Shown here: piece after piece, positions 33,233 to 42,315 of the stretch
Position numbering within the stretch: the stretch's first letter is position 1
Layout: every line of letters starts with the position of its first letter
Assembly: GCA_965656085.1 (NCBI GenBank)
Contig: CBFHJA010000001.1
Span: 1-64,000 of the forward strand
Direction of reading: 5' to 3'
DNA length: 64,000 nucleotides
DNA from: Aliishimia sp965656085
GTDB taxonomy: Bacteria > Pseudomonadota > Alphaproteobacteria > Rhodobacterales > Rhodobacteraceae
The notes under the pieces: model-generated
Seen by the model: only the letters and a program-made list of their open reading frames with translations
The model's database searches: none
Told to the model about the DNA's origin: nothing
Position numbers and translations under genes: made by a program

Positions 33233-35293
33233 TCACCCTTCGATGCGTGTGAGGTCTGCGACCGACAGGCAGATCGTGCGGATGCGGCTGAGCAAATTCA
33301 GACGGTTGCGGCGCACGGTCTGGTTGTCCGCATTGATCTTCACCGCCTCGAAAAACGCGTCGATCGGCCCCCGCAGCCCCGCCATCGCGTGCATCGCGGT
33401 CCCGAACTCTTGGCGCTCCATCGCCGGGGCAATCACCGCATCCGCCGCATCGAGTGCGGCAAACAATGCCCGCTCCTCATCCGTTTCGGCCCATTTCACA
33501 TCCGCCCCGAAGGAATACTCGACCCCATCGGCCTCCTCGGCTTGGCTCAAGATGTTATTGGCCCGCTTAAACCCCTGAATGAGGTTCTCCCCATCCTCGG
33601 TCCCAAGCGCCTCCGCCAAGGCCCGCGCCCGCGCCACCAGAAGCGCCAGATCGTCATTGCCTTCCATCGCAATGCAGGCGTCGATGATGTCGTGCCGGAT
33701 GCCTTGGTCGCGGAGATAGACTTTCAGGCGGTCGTGGAAAAATCCCAAAAGATCATTTTTATCAGCGTCTTGTCGGGCAGAGTTGAATGTGGACAAAAGC
33801 GGCAGTGTCAGAGTATTTTCCAACACCAGCCGGATCACCCCAAGCGCCGCGCGCCGCAGCGCGAAGGGGTCTTTGGACCCTGTGGGCTTTTCGTCAATCG
33901 CCCAGAACCCGGTCAGCATGTCGATCTTGTCCGCCAAAGCAACGGCCACGGAGACCGGGTGCGTCGGCACAGCGTCGGAGGGGCCGAGCGGCGCGTAATG
34001 CTCCGCGCAGGCCTGCGGCACGCCGTCGTCATGGCCCGCCGCCTTGGCGTAATACTTCCCCATAACCCCTTGAAGTTCCGGGAATTCATAGACCATCTCG
34101 GAGGCCAGATCGGCCTTGGCGATGCGCGCCGCCTCCGCCGCCAGATCGGGCTTGGCGCCGACCACCGGCGCGAGTTCCCGCGCCAGTGCCTCGATCCGGG
34201 CGACCCGGTCCGCCTGAGACCCGAGCTTGTTGTGGAAGGTCACGTCAGCGAGCGGTTTCGCCATGCCTTCCAGCCCGATGCTGTTCACCGTGCGCAGGTC
34301 GTTCTCCCAGAAGAACTTGGCATCCGCGAGCCGCGCCGAGAGCACCTTTTCGTTGCCCGCAAGGATCGTCGCGCCGTGATCGGCGGTCTCGCGATTGGCC
34401 ACGGTGATGAATTTCTCGATCCGCCCCGTCTTGGGGTTGCGCACCGAGAAGAATTTCTGGTGCTCTTTCATCGACGTTTGCAGCACCTCAGGCGGCAGGT
34501 CCAGAAACTCTGCCCCGATGGCGCCCATCAGCACCACGGGCCATTCCACCAGCCCCGCGACCTCCGCCAAAAGGCCGCGGTCCTCGACCACGTCGAGCCC
34601 TTGGGCAAAGGCGAGATTTGTCGCATCGTGCCAGATGCCTTCCGCTCTTTCCCCAGCGTCCAGAACCACATGCGCCCGTTTGAGCTTCGCCGCATAATCC
34701 TCGAAAGACGTTACAGAAAACGGCTCTGGAGCCATGAAGCGGTGCCCTCGGGTCACATCTCCCGCCACCAGCCCATCCACGGACATATCCACAACCCGCG
34801 CACCATTCTCGTCGCTCAGGATGCACAAGATTGATTGCAAAGGCCGAACCCAGCGCAGCGACCCACTGCCCCAGCGCATCGACTTGGGCCACGGGAAATT
34901 GCGGATCACCCCTTCGAGCACCTCCGCCACGATCTCTTCGGCGGCCCGGCCCGGCTTTTCGATCACCGCAAAGAGCACAGGCCCCTTCGGCGTGTCGCGT
35001 TCCTCCACCTGATCGCGCGTCAGCCCCGCCCCGCGCAGAAACCCTTCAATGGCCTTCTCCGGCGCATCCGCGCGCGGCCCCTTGCGCTCCTCCCGCAGGG
35101 TGGGCGATTCGCCCAACATGCCCTCAACCGACAGCGTCAACCGGCGCGGCGTCGAGAACGCGCCCGCGCTGGCATAGGTCAGACCGGCCTCCACCAGCCC
35201 GTCCGTGACACGCTTTTTCAGGTCCTCGGCGGCCTTCACCTGCATCCGCGCGGGGATTTCCTCGGAGAAAAGTTCGATCAGAAGGTCAGGCAT
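33233..35293 (-). CDS. glyS: Glycine-tRNA ligase beta subunit
   Basis: The 686-residue beta subunit of the bacterial alpha2-beta2 glycyl-tRNA synthetase, needed for tRNA recognition. It starts MPDLLIELFSEEIPARMQ, has the conserved PKSMRWG and LADAKFFWENDL segments, an HD-like region and an anticodon-binding tail. The stop of the DUF6446 gene lies 3 bases upstream of its start, within glyQ-DUF6446-glyS. Confidence 0.98.
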   Translation of the reverse strand: MPDLLIELFSEEIPARMQVKAAEDLKKRVTDGLVEAGLTYASAGAFSTPRRLTLSVEGMLGESPTLREERKGPRADAPEKAIEGFLRGAGLTRDQVEERDTPKGPVLFAVIEKPGRAAEEIVAEVLEGVIRNFPWPKSMRWGSGSLRWVRPLQSILCILSDENGARVVDMSVDGLVAGDVTRGHRFMAPEPFSVTSFEDYAAKLKRAHVVLDAGERAEGIWHDATNLAFAQGLDVVEDRGLLAEVAGLVEWPVVLMGAIGAEFLDLPPEVLQTSMKEHQKFFSVRNPKTGRIEKFITVANRETADHGATILAGNEKVLSARLADAKFFWENDLRTVNSIGLEGMAKPLADVTFHNKLGSQADRVARIEALARELAPVVGAKPDLAAEAARIAKADLASEMVYEFPELQGVMGKYYAKAAGHDDGVPQACAEHYAPLGPSDAVPTHPVSVAVALADKIDMLTGFWAIDEKPTGSKDPFALRRAALGVIRLVLENTLTLPLLSTFNSARQDADKNDLLGFFHDRLKVYLRDQGIRHDIIDACIAMEGNDDLALLVARARALAEALGTEDGENLIQGFKRANNILSQAEEADGVEYSFGADVKWAETDEERALFAALDAADAVIAPAMERQEFGTAMHAMAGLRGPIDAFFEAVKINADNQTVRRNRLNLLSRIRTICLSVADLTRIEG

Positions 35294-35296
35294 GGG

Positions 35297-35830
35297 TCAG
35301 TCGTCCAACGCGTTGGGAAGGGGGGGACATTCTTCGCCAATGACGGTCCCGTCATAGGCTTTCTCGCCGCAATCGTTCAGCTCGTGCCAGATATAGCCGC
35401 GCCCGTCGTCGGTGATCGCCACGATCCGGTCGACCCCGTAATGCACGTTCTTCTGGCTCAGGAAAGTCCGCGCCGTGCCGGCCTTGATCTCGGCCCCGAG
35501 CGCCTCGGCATCGAAGCAGCCGAACCAGTAGGGCGCGTTGCGCGGGTCGGGCGCGTCGATCTGCTCGAACCGCGCCGCGAGCGCCTCAAGGCTCATATCC
35601 GTCTGAAAACAAGCGCGAAACCGGATCGGCGAGCTGTCGGCGTCAATCGCCTCGAACGCGCTATAAGACACCGGCTCAGGCGCGCCCGACGCCACCGACA
35701 CCAGCGCCACGCCGCCCGCGTCGCGCTCGCTCACCTCCGAGTAAAAGCCGTAGATTTGCAGGTAATAGAGCACCGCGCCCGCGATCAGTCCGATCACCAC
35801 GAGCCCGATCCCGAGGAGTTTGCCGCTCAA
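35297..35830 (-). CDS. DUF6446-type membrane-anchored protein with TTG start
   Basis: A 177-residue protein with one N-terminal membrane segment (LLGIGLVVIGLIAGAVLYYL), then a periplasmic domain with several Cys (RACFQT, GCFDAEALG, NDCGEKAYDG). The only start that begins the conserved part is TTG 35830, which overlaps the glyQ stop (TTGA). It sits between the two subunits of glycyl-tRNA synthetase, an arrangement I recall as typical of Rhodobacteraceae. The function is unknown, and a rare start plus coupling suggests low expression. Confidence 0.75.
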   Translation of the reverse strand: MSGKLLGIGLVVIGLIAGAVLYYLQIYGFYSEVSERDAGGVALVSVASGAPEPVSYSAFEAIDADSSPIRFRACFQTDMSLEALAARFEQIDAPDPRNAPYWFGCFDAEALGAEIKAGTARTFLSQKNVHYGVDRIVAITDDGRGYIWHELNDCGEKAYDGTVIGEECPPLPNALDD

Positions 35831-36756
35831 ACCGCCGCCTCCCAACCGCCCGCACGGGTCTGCACGAAGGCATCCGCACATGCCTTGGCCAGCGCCCGCA
35901 CGCGCCCGATATAGGCCTGCCGTTCGGTCACCGAGATCACCCCGCGCGCATCGAGCAGGTTGAAGATATGGGAGGCCTTGATGCATTGATCATAGGCCGG
36001 ATGCGCCATCACGATGCGCTTGCCGGTCTTGGGATCGACAGCCTCCTGCGCCAAGATCGCCGCACATTCCGCCTCGGCCTCCTCGAAATGGCGCAAAAGC
36101 ACCTCGGTATCGGCCACGTCGAAATTCCAGCGCGCATACTCTTCCTCGGTCTGCCGGAACACATCGCCATAGCTCAGCGGGATCGGCGCGCCGGGGTCGT
36201 TGAACGGCATGTCCATCACGTGATCGATGCCGAGCACATACATCGCCAGACGCTCCAGCCCATAGGTCAACTCGCCCGAGACCGGATGGCAGTCATGCCC
36301 GCCAACCTGTTGAAAATACGTGAATTGCGACACTTCCATCCCGTCGCACCAGACCTCCCAGCCAAGCCCCCATGCGCCAAGCGTCGGGCTTTCCCAGTCA
36401 TCCTCGACAAAGCGGATGTCGTGCAGGTCCATGTCGATCCCGATGGCGTCCAGCGAGCCCAGATAGAGCTCCTGCAGGTCCGGCGGGGAGGGTTTGATCA
36501 GCACCTGATACTGGTAGTAATGCTGCAAACGGTTGGGGTTTTCGCCATAGCGCCCATCGGTGGGACGGCGCGAGGGCTGCACATAGGCGGCGGCCCAAGG
36601 CTGGGTGCCGAGCGCGCGCAGCGTGGTGGCGGGGTGAAACGTGCCGGCCCCGACCTCCATGTCATAGGGTTGCAGCATGGCGCAGCCCTTGCCCGCCCAG
36701 TAGGTCTGGAGGCGCAGAATGATCTCCTGAAACGAACGCGGCGCGGCCTGCGACAT
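35827..36756 (-). CDS. glyQ: Glycine-tRNA ligase alpha subunit
   Basis: The 309-residue catalytic subunit that activates glycine with ATP. Class II synthetase motifs are visible: MLQPYDMEVGAGTFHPATTLRALG, YVQPSRRPTDGRYGENPNRLQ, and EVWCDGMEVSQFTYFQQVGG. It is the first gene of a five-gene minus-strand run to the SleB hydrolase, and is divergent from the pseudo-protease gene with 168 bases between starts. Confidence 0.98.
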   Translation of the reverse strand: MSQAAPRSFQEIILRLQTYWAGKGCAMLQPYDMEVGAGTFHPATTLRALGTQPWAAAYVQPSRRPTDGRYGENPNRLQHYYQYQVLIKPSPPDLQELYLGSLDAIGIDMDLHDIRFVEDDWESPTLGAWGLGWEVWCDGMEVSQFTYFQQVGGHDCHPVSGELTYGLERLAMYVLGIDHVMDMPFNDPGAPIPLSYGDVFRQTEEEYARWNFDVADTEVLLRHFEEAEAECAAILAQEAVDPKTGKRIVMAHPAYDQCIKASHIFNLLDARGVISVTERQAYIGRVRALAKACADAFVQTRAGGWEAAV

Positions 36757-36924
36757 TGGCGTGGATCCCGTCTGATTGCGCGCCCTACCTATGCGGCCCG
36801 GGCGCGCGGGTCAATTGCGCCACAATGCGCAAAACCTGTCTTTCGCCCATGGCCCCCGGAGCGATTCCCCGTGTATGGTCCATGCGGATATAACCGCGTG
36901 ATTTTGCAGGACGACTTGAGACAC

Positions 36925-38679
36925 ATGAGGATGATGAAGACACTGCGTCTGGCCTTGGCCAGCTTGGTTTTGGGGATCTGGGGCGTGATCGTGGCGGCGC
37001 AATCTCCCGAGGATATCGTCTGGGTGCAGATCGAGGCGCATCCGTCGCTTCAGGTGGCGACCGAGCGGGCGCGGGCCTTCGCGGGCGATTTGCAGGATGT
37101 GAACGGCTTCACGCTCGGCGGGGGCTGGTATGGGATCGCGCTCGGACCTTACCGGCGCGCCGATGCGGAGCTTGTGTTGCGCAGTTACCGCGCCGAGGGA
37201 CGTATCCCGTCGGACAGCTATCTGGCTGCCTCAGAGAGCTATGGGCAACAATTCTGGCCGGTGGGCGCGAATGTGCTGAACCGGGGCGTTCTGGAGACCC
37301 CGCTGCCCGGAACGGTGCCGCCCGAGACGCAGACTGTCGAAACCGAGACCGTTCTGCCTGACGAGACCCCTGCCGAGGCGCGCCGCAGCGAGCGGGCGCT
37401 CAGCCGCGCGGAGCGCGAGGATTTGCAGATCGCGCTGCAATGGGCGGGCTATTATACGGCGGCGATCGACGGTGCGTTCGGACCGGGCACACGCCGGTCG
37501 ATGGCCGATTGGCAAAGCGCGAACGGGTTCGACCCGACAGGAATTCTCACCACCGCCCAACGCGCCGCGCTGCTCACGCAGTATAACGCCGTGCTCGACG
37601 GGCTCGGGCTGGCGCTGGTGCAGGACATGACCGCCGGGATCGAAATGCTGCTGCCACGCGATGTCGTGACCTTCGATCGCTACGAGTACCCCTTTGCGCA
37701 TTACACAGCACAGGACGGCTCGGACGCGCAGGTCCTGCTGATCAGCCAAGCGGGCGATCAGGACACGCTGTTCGGGCTCTACGAGATCATGCAGACGCTG
37801 GAGATCGTGCCGCTGACAGGGCCGCGCGAACGTAAGGCGGAGAGCTTCACCCTTGTGGGGGAGAATGACCGGATTGTGAGCTATACCGAGGCCGTGCTCC
37901 GGGAGGGCGAGATCAAGGGCTTCACTCTGGTCTGGCCGCGGGGCGACGAGGCGCGGCGCACCCGGCTCTTGCAGGAGATGCGCGACAGCTTCACTCAAAT
38001 CGACGGGGTGCTCGACCCGAGCTGGTCGAACGAGGAGGCGCAGGCGGTCGACCTTGTCTCGGGACTTCAGGTGCGCCAGCCCAAACGCACCCGCTCGGGC
38101 TTCTTCGTCGATGCGCGCGGCACGGTCGTCACAGCCCTTGAGGCGGTGCAGAGCTGCGCGCGGATCACGCTCGACGAGGTGACCGATGCGCGCGTGCGCC
38201 TGACCGACGACGCGCTCGGCGTGGCGGTTCTGGAGCCGCAAAGCCCGATCGCGCCCCGCGCTGTGGCCGAGTTCGCGTCCCACGCGCCGCGCCTGCTGTC
38301 GGAGGTCGCTGTGTCGGGCTTCTCCTATGGCGGGCTTCTGGGCGCACCGACAATGAGCTTCGGCGCGCTCGCGGAGTTGTCCGGCCTGCGCGGCGAGAGC
38401 GAATTGACGCGCCTGGAGGTCGAAACGCTCGACGGCGATGTGGGTGGGCCGGTCTTTGACCAGAGCGGCGCGGTGCTGGGGATGCTCTTGCCCAAGGACG
38501 GGGGCACGCGGCAATTGCCATCGCAGGTGAATTTCGCCGCCGATGGGGACATCATTCAGGCGGTTCTTGTCGCCGAAGGCGTCGCCACCCAAACCCGCAC
38601 CGATGCCAGCCGAATGCCGCCCGAGGATATCACCGAACAGGGCCGCAACATGACCGTTCTGGTGAGCTGTTGGGAGTAG
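36925..38679 (+). CDS. Exported protein with SPOR-like, peptidoglycan-binding and inactive trypsin-like domains
   Basis: A 584-residue protein with a signal peptide (residues 1-24, ending VIVAAQ). It has a SPOR-like part (30-100: VWVQIEAHPSLQVA, then YGIALGPYRR), a peptidoglycan-binding domain (158-219: WAGYYTAAIDGAFGPGTRRS) and a C-terminal trypsin-fold domain (about 390-526). All three catalytic positions appear lost: the TNAHVV His region reads VVTALEAV, the DLALL Asp region reads LGVAVL, and GNSGGP reads GDVGGP. It is likely a scaffold or sensor at the cell wall rather than a protease. ATGs at 36931 and 36934 are alternative starts. Confidence 0.8.
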   Translation: MRMMKTLRLALASLVLGIWGVIVAAQSPEDIVWVQIEAHPSLQVATERARAFAGDLQDVNGFTLGGGWYGIALGPYRRADAELVLRSYRAEGRIPSDSYLAASESYGQQFWPVGANVLNRGVLETPLPGTVPPETQTVETETVLPDETPAEARRSERALSRAEREDLQIALQWAGYYTAAIDGAFGPGTRRSMADWQSANGFDPTGILTTAQRAALLTQYNAVLDGLGLALVQDMTAGIEMLLPRDVVTFDRYEYPFAHYTAQDGSDAQVLLISQAGDQDTLFGLYEIMQTLEIVPLTGPRERKAESFTLVGENDRIVSYTEAVLREGEIKGFTLVWPRGDEARRTRLLQEMRDSFTQIDGVLDPSWSNEEAQAVDLVSGLQVRQPKRTRSGFFVDARGTVVTALEAVQSCARITLDEVTDARVRLTDDALGVAVLEPQSPIAPRAVAEFASHAPRLLSEVAVSGFSYGGLLGAPTMSFGALAELSGLRGESELTRLEVETLDGDVGGPVFDQSGAVLGMLLPKDGGTRQLPSQVNFAADGDIIQAVLVAEGVATQTRTDASRMPPEDITEQGRNMTVLVSCWE

Positions 38680-38801
38680 CCCGCCCGCGAGGCGCGGGAC
38701 GCGCCTAAGCCTGCCGCGCCCAAGCCTGCCGCGACAGCGGCGGGCGCAGACCGGCAGCCTATCGGCATAGCCGATGGGCGAGAGGGGGCGGCAGGCGAAG
38801 T

Positions 38802-38992
38802 CCGGCAGGCGCTTTTCGCTCGCGAAAAGCTGCCGGTAGGACGACCATGTCCAAACGTTAACACGCCCCCACCGCGCGGTGCCTTAACGGTCTCAAATCC
38901 CGGAACGAATCGGGATTTGTATGTACAGGTGCCATACGCTTAGCCATACGCCGAGCCATACACCTGCCATCCCTTGTTTTTATGGCGTTAAC
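38802..38992 (-). repeat. Two-module intergenic repeat, copy B
   Basis: The 448-base gap 38680-39127 between convergent genes holds this element. Module 1 (38802-38836) is CCGGCA, a 3-base bulge, GCTTTTCGC, loop TC, GCGAAAAGC, TGCCGG: a near-perfect 15-bp stem. Module 2 (38919-38992) matches copy A over 74 bases with three GCCATAC units. Between them a 9-bp hairpin CAAATCCCG/CGGGATTTG (about 38893-38919) replaces a different hairpin in copy A. The 5' part of the gap (38680-38800) has several GCCTGCCG/CGGCAGGC repeats and nothing else recognisable. Confidence 0.85.
38858..38959 (-). CDS. Possible micro-ORF in intergenic repeat B (33 residues)
   Basis: A possible Arg-rich peptide starting MARRMAKRMAPVHTN and ending PLRHRAVGAC. 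AAGGGA lies 10 bases before the ATG. The counterpart in repeat A (26169-26261) aligns at both ends with a 3-residue gap in the middle and ends at the same TAA. The net charge is strongly positive, as in nucleic-acid- or membrane-binding peptides. An alternative frame starting at 38968 would give MAGVWLGVWLSVWHLY. Coding status is unproven. Confidence 0.3.
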   Translation of the reverse strand: MARRMAKRMAPVHTNPDSFRDLRPLRHRAVGAC

Positions 38993-39127
38993 GCCTCTAT
39001 TCACGTTTTGTGCGAAAACCGCGCGGCGCAACGTTCGCCCCGTTAACCCTTTACGCCCCGAACGCGCCGCGCGCAGAGCCGCGACCTGCTGAGAGGCCGC
39101 GTCCCCGCACCGCCCTGCGACAAGCGC

Positions 39128-40729
39128 CTAAGCGATCCCCGGCCCCACCCGGATCACCGTCGGGCCATCCGCCGCGAGCGCCGCCCGCACCGCCGCCTGC
39201 ATCTCCTCCAGCGTCGCCGGTTCCGCCGCCTGCGCGCCATAGGCCCGCGCCAGCGCGAGAAAGTCAGGGTTGCGCTGATGCACCGCGTTGGGCGCGATCT
39301 GGGCCCGGGTCATGCTGTCCTCGATCTCCCCCAACTTGCCGTTATCCCACAGGAAAATCGGCAGCGGCAGGTTCAGTTCCACCGCCGTGGCAAGCTCCTG
39401 AACGGTGTATTGGAAGCCGTAGTCGCCCGCGATCGCCAGCGTCGGCAGCCCCGGGCGCGCCACCGCGCCGCCAATCGCCGCCGGCAGCGCATAGCCCAGC
39501 GTGCCAAAGCCCGTCGGGTGGTGCCAATGGCCCGGCAACGGCATGTCCCAGACTTCCTTGGCCGCATAGGCGAACTGGGTCATGTCACTGTAAATCATCG
39601 TGTTTTCCGGCAGGCAGGCGCGCAGCGCATCCGCGACAGGTACAATCCCAGGCCGCTCGGCAATGACCTCGGCACGCCACCGCGCGCGCTGTTCCGCGAC
39701 CTCTGCCTCGGTCCAGTCGCTCTGCCCCCCCGCACCCGCCGCAACCGCGTCTTCAAGCGCGCCGAACACCTCCTCGGCACTGCCATGAATCGCCGTGCCA
39801 TCAGGCGGCGTCTGGGTCAGCACCTCTGGGTCGAGATCGACGCGCCAGACCTCGCCGCCCAGCCCGATCTCGCTGCGCCATGTATCCACCTCTGCAAGCT
39901 CGCTGCCCACAACAAGCGTGACATCCGCTCGTTGCAATACATCCGCATTGCCCGGTCGCGCCAGCATGGCCCCAAAGCCCAGCGGATAGTCTGCCGCAAC
40001 GGTTCCCCGGCCCGCATAGGTCGTGAAGGTCGCAGCGCCGAAGGCGTCCGCAACACGCGTCACTTGATCTGTGCGCACATCATCGACACAGCCGCCCCCC
40101 AGCACGAAAAGCGGGCGCCGCGCCGCTGAGAGGGCCTCTACGAGGGATGCGATGACCTGTGCCGGGATTGCGGTGCGCGATATGACGCAAGGGGCTGCAG
40201 GACGGGCCTGTGCAGGCGATTCAAGAACCGAGATTGGCACCTGAATATGCTTTGTTCTTGGGCGCTTAGCTCTAAACTCGCCCAATGCGCGGTCGATCAG
40301 CGCATAGGCCGCCGCCGGGCTCCGCGCTTCTTCGGACCAATCGCTCACCGTCGCCCCGGCGGCGCGCTGATCGCGCATCTGGTGGAGTTGCCCGCGCGTG
40401 GCAGCGGTCTCCTCCAGACAGGACGAAATGACCAGAAGCGGCACCGAGTCCGAATAGGCCTGCCCCATTGGCGTCATGATATTGGTCAGCCCCGGCCCGG
40501 TGATGACAAAAGCCACACCCGGCTGGCCCGTGGCGCGCGCATAGCCATCGGCCATGAACCCCGCGCCCTGCTCATGACGGGCAAGAACATGGATGAGCCC
40601 GGCCCCCTCGATCCCGCGATAGAGCTCCTGATTGTGCACGCCGGGAATGCCGAACACATGGCGCACACCCCGGTCCTTGAGCATATGGGAGAGTTGCGCG
40701 CCCAAGGGCCGCTCTGCGGATTGCGCCAT
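39128..40729 (-). CDS. Thiamine-pyrophosphate-dependent decarboxylase, AruI-like
   Basis: A 533-residue TPP enzyme of the acetolactate-synthase superfamily. GIPGVHNQELYRGI and the catalytic Glu in LARHEQGAGFMADGYARATG (near residue 52) form the PYR domain; GDYGFQYTVQELATA and WDNGKLG form the TPP-binding PP domain. The sequence is most like the 5-guanidino-2-oxopentanoate decarboxylases (AruI) of the arginine transaminase route in my recollection; a general 2-oxoacid decarboxylase is also possible. It begins one base after the trkH stop, an unexpected operon partner. No aruH is nearby. Confidence 0.82.
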   Translation of the reverse strand: MAQSAERPLGAQLSHMLKDRGVRHVFGIPGVHNQELYRGIEGAGLIHVLARHEQGAGFMADGYARATGQPGVAFVITGPGLTNIMTPMGQAYSDSVPLLVISSCLEETAATRGQLHQMRDQRAAGATVSDWSEEARSPAAAYALIDRALGEFRAKRPRTKHIQVPISVLESPAQARPAAPCVISRTAIPAQVIASLVEALSAARRPLFVLGGGCVDDVRTDQVTRVADAFGAATFTTYAGRGTVAADYPLGFGAMLARPGNADVLQRADVTLVVGSELAEVDTWRSEIGLGGEVWRVDLDPEVLTQTPPDGTAIHGSAEEVFGALEDAVAAGAGGQSDWTEAEVAEQRARWRAEVIAERPGIVPVADALRACLPENTMIYSDMTQFAYAAKEVWDMPLPGHWHHPTGFGTLGYALPAAIGGAVARPGLPTLAIAGDYGFQYTVQELATAVELNLPLPIFLWDNGKLGEIEDSMTRAQIAPNAVHQRNPDFLALARAYGAQAAEPATLEEMQAAVRAALAADGPTVIRVGPGIA

Positions 40730-40730
40730 A

Positions 40731-42179
40731 TCAGGCCCTCCAGAATCCAACGGTGAAAATCGCGTAGACCGCCAGCAGTTCCAGCCGCCCGATGAGCATC
40801 CCCATCGCCAGCAGCCATTTCGCGGTGTCGTTGAGCCCGGCGAAATTTCCCGCCGGGCCGATCTCCGGGCCCAGACCCGGCCCGACATTGGCCAGCGCCG
40901 TGGCCGCGCCGGAGACCGAGGTGATGAAATCAAGCCCTGTGAGGCCGAGGGCCACAGCGAGCACACCCATGGACACGACGAAGAACATGAAGAAGGACAT
41001 AACCGAACTGAGCACGTCCTCGCCCACCGGACGCCCGTCAAAACGGGGGATGAACACCCCGTGAGGCGAGCGAATTTTCTGCAACTGCGCCCGGATCGAG
41101 GCCACCAGAAGCTGGTAGCGGAACACCTTGATCGAGCAGGCTGTCGAGCCCGCACAGCCGCCGATCAGGCCGATGAAGAAGAACATCATCACCGGAAACG
41201 TGCCCCAGAGCATGTAATCGGCATTGGCATAGCCGGTCCCCGTTGTGATCGAGATCACGTTGAAGAGCGCCGCCCGGAACCCCGGCTCGCCCGGCACCGC
41301 CTGACTGGACCAGACCGCCCATGTCATCATCAGCGTGACGACAGTCAGGATTCCCATGAACACCCGGATCTGGCTGTCGCGCCAAAGCGGTTTGGCGGTG
41401 CCTGCGAGCAATTGCACATAGCGCACGAAGGGCAGCGCGGCGAGGATCATGAAGACGCTGGCCACGTAATGCGTGCCTGCCCCGAACCCCGCGAAAGACG
41501 TGTCATAATTGGCCATCCCGCCGGTGGCAACGGTGGTCATGGCGTGGACCGTGGCGTCGAACGGATCAAGGCCGGTGGTGATGTAACAAAAGGCGCAAAG
41601 CAGCGTCAGCCCGACATAAATCACCGCGATCCGGGCCGCGATCTCACCCGCACGGGGCAGGATCTTGCCCATCGTGTCGAAACCTTCGGAGCGGAAGATC
41701 TGCATGCCACCCACCCGCAGTTCGGGCAGAAACACCATCGCCACAACGATGATCCCGATCCCGCCGAGCCATTGCATGATCCCGCGCCACAAGAGCAGCC
41801 CCTTGGGCAAGTCCTCCAGCCCGCTCAGCACGGTCGCGCCCGTGGTGGTGAGGGCCGACATCGCCTCGAAGAAGGCATCCACCGCGCGACTGTCGGTCTC
41901 TCCGAGCATGAAGGGCAGCGCACCGAAGACAGGCAGGGCGAGCCAGACGCCGGTGGTCAGAAGGAAGGTTTGCTGCAGCGTGAGCCCCTCCTTGACCCCG
42001 TTTGCACAGGCCAGCGCAATCCCGCTGCCCGCCACGATGCAGAGTGCCGCACTTTGAACGAAGACCGGCCAATGCCCGCGCCCTTCGGCCAAATCGACAA
42101 GCAGGGGCAGCAGCATGGCTGCTCCCAGCACGGTCACAAGCAGACCGATGACATATCCGACCGGGCGCAGATCCACCAT
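40731..42179 (-). CDS. trkH: TrkH-type potassium uptake channel subunit
   Basis: A 482-residue membrane protein with four M1-P-M2-like repeats. Filter-like sequences are visible as SALTTTGATVLSGL, MTTVATGGMANYD, SITTGTGYANADY and AATALANVGPGLG, each with the conserved Gly. TrkH imports K+ together with the NAD-binding TrkA ring, which is not in the window. Translation is probably coupled to the downstream TPP enzyme, one base away. Confidence 0.96.
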   Translation of the reverse strand: MVDLRPVGYVIGLLVTVLGAAMLLPLLVDLAEGRGHWPVFVQSAALCIVAGSGIALACANGVKEGLTLQQTFLLTTGVWLALPVFGALPFMLGETDSRAVDAFFEAMSALTTTGATVLSGLEDLPKGLLLWRGIMQWLGGIGIIVVAMVFLPELRVGGMQIFRSEGFDTMGKILPRAGEIAARIAVIYVGLTLLCAFCYITTGLDPFDATVHAMTTVATGGMANYDTSFAGFGAGTHYVASVFMILAALPFVRYVQLLAGTAKPLWRDSQIRVFMGILTVVTLMMTWAVWSSQAVPGEPGFRAALFNVISITTGTGYANADYMLWGTFPVMMFFFIGLIGGCAGSTACSIKVFRYQLLVASIRAQLQKIRSPHGVFIPRFDGRPVGEDVLSSVMSFFMFFVVSMGVLAVALGLTGLDFITSVSGAATALANVGPGLGPEIGPAGNFAGLNDTAKWLLAMGMLIGRLELLAVYAIFTVGFWRA

Positions 42180-42258
42180 GCCCGAAGCGTTGGCTTAGCC
42201 ACCCGGGGGTGTCAAGCCAAGGTGCACCGGAAACGCGGGGCGGACAAAACCGGGTACG

Positions 42259-42290
42259 AAAACGGGCCGCCTGAAGATCCAGACGGCCCG
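42259..42290 (-). terminator. Rho-independent terminator of the phasin-like gene
   Basis: On the minus strand an 11-bp stem CGGGCCGTCTG-GATCTT-CAGGCGGCCCG with one G-T pair is followed by TTTT. It starts 26 bases after the stop of the phasin-like gene. Confidence 0.8.
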
Positions 42291-42315
42291 CAAGATACTC
42301 AAATTTCGAAACTGG

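Noticed and set aside
38968..38992. Alternative Trp-rich micro-ORF (MAGVWLGVWLSVW) as a trp-type leader peptide
   Set aside because: No tryptophan gene follows, the start is only one or two bases from its AAGG, and the stops are not equivalent in the two copies; the MAxRMAxR frame is better supported.
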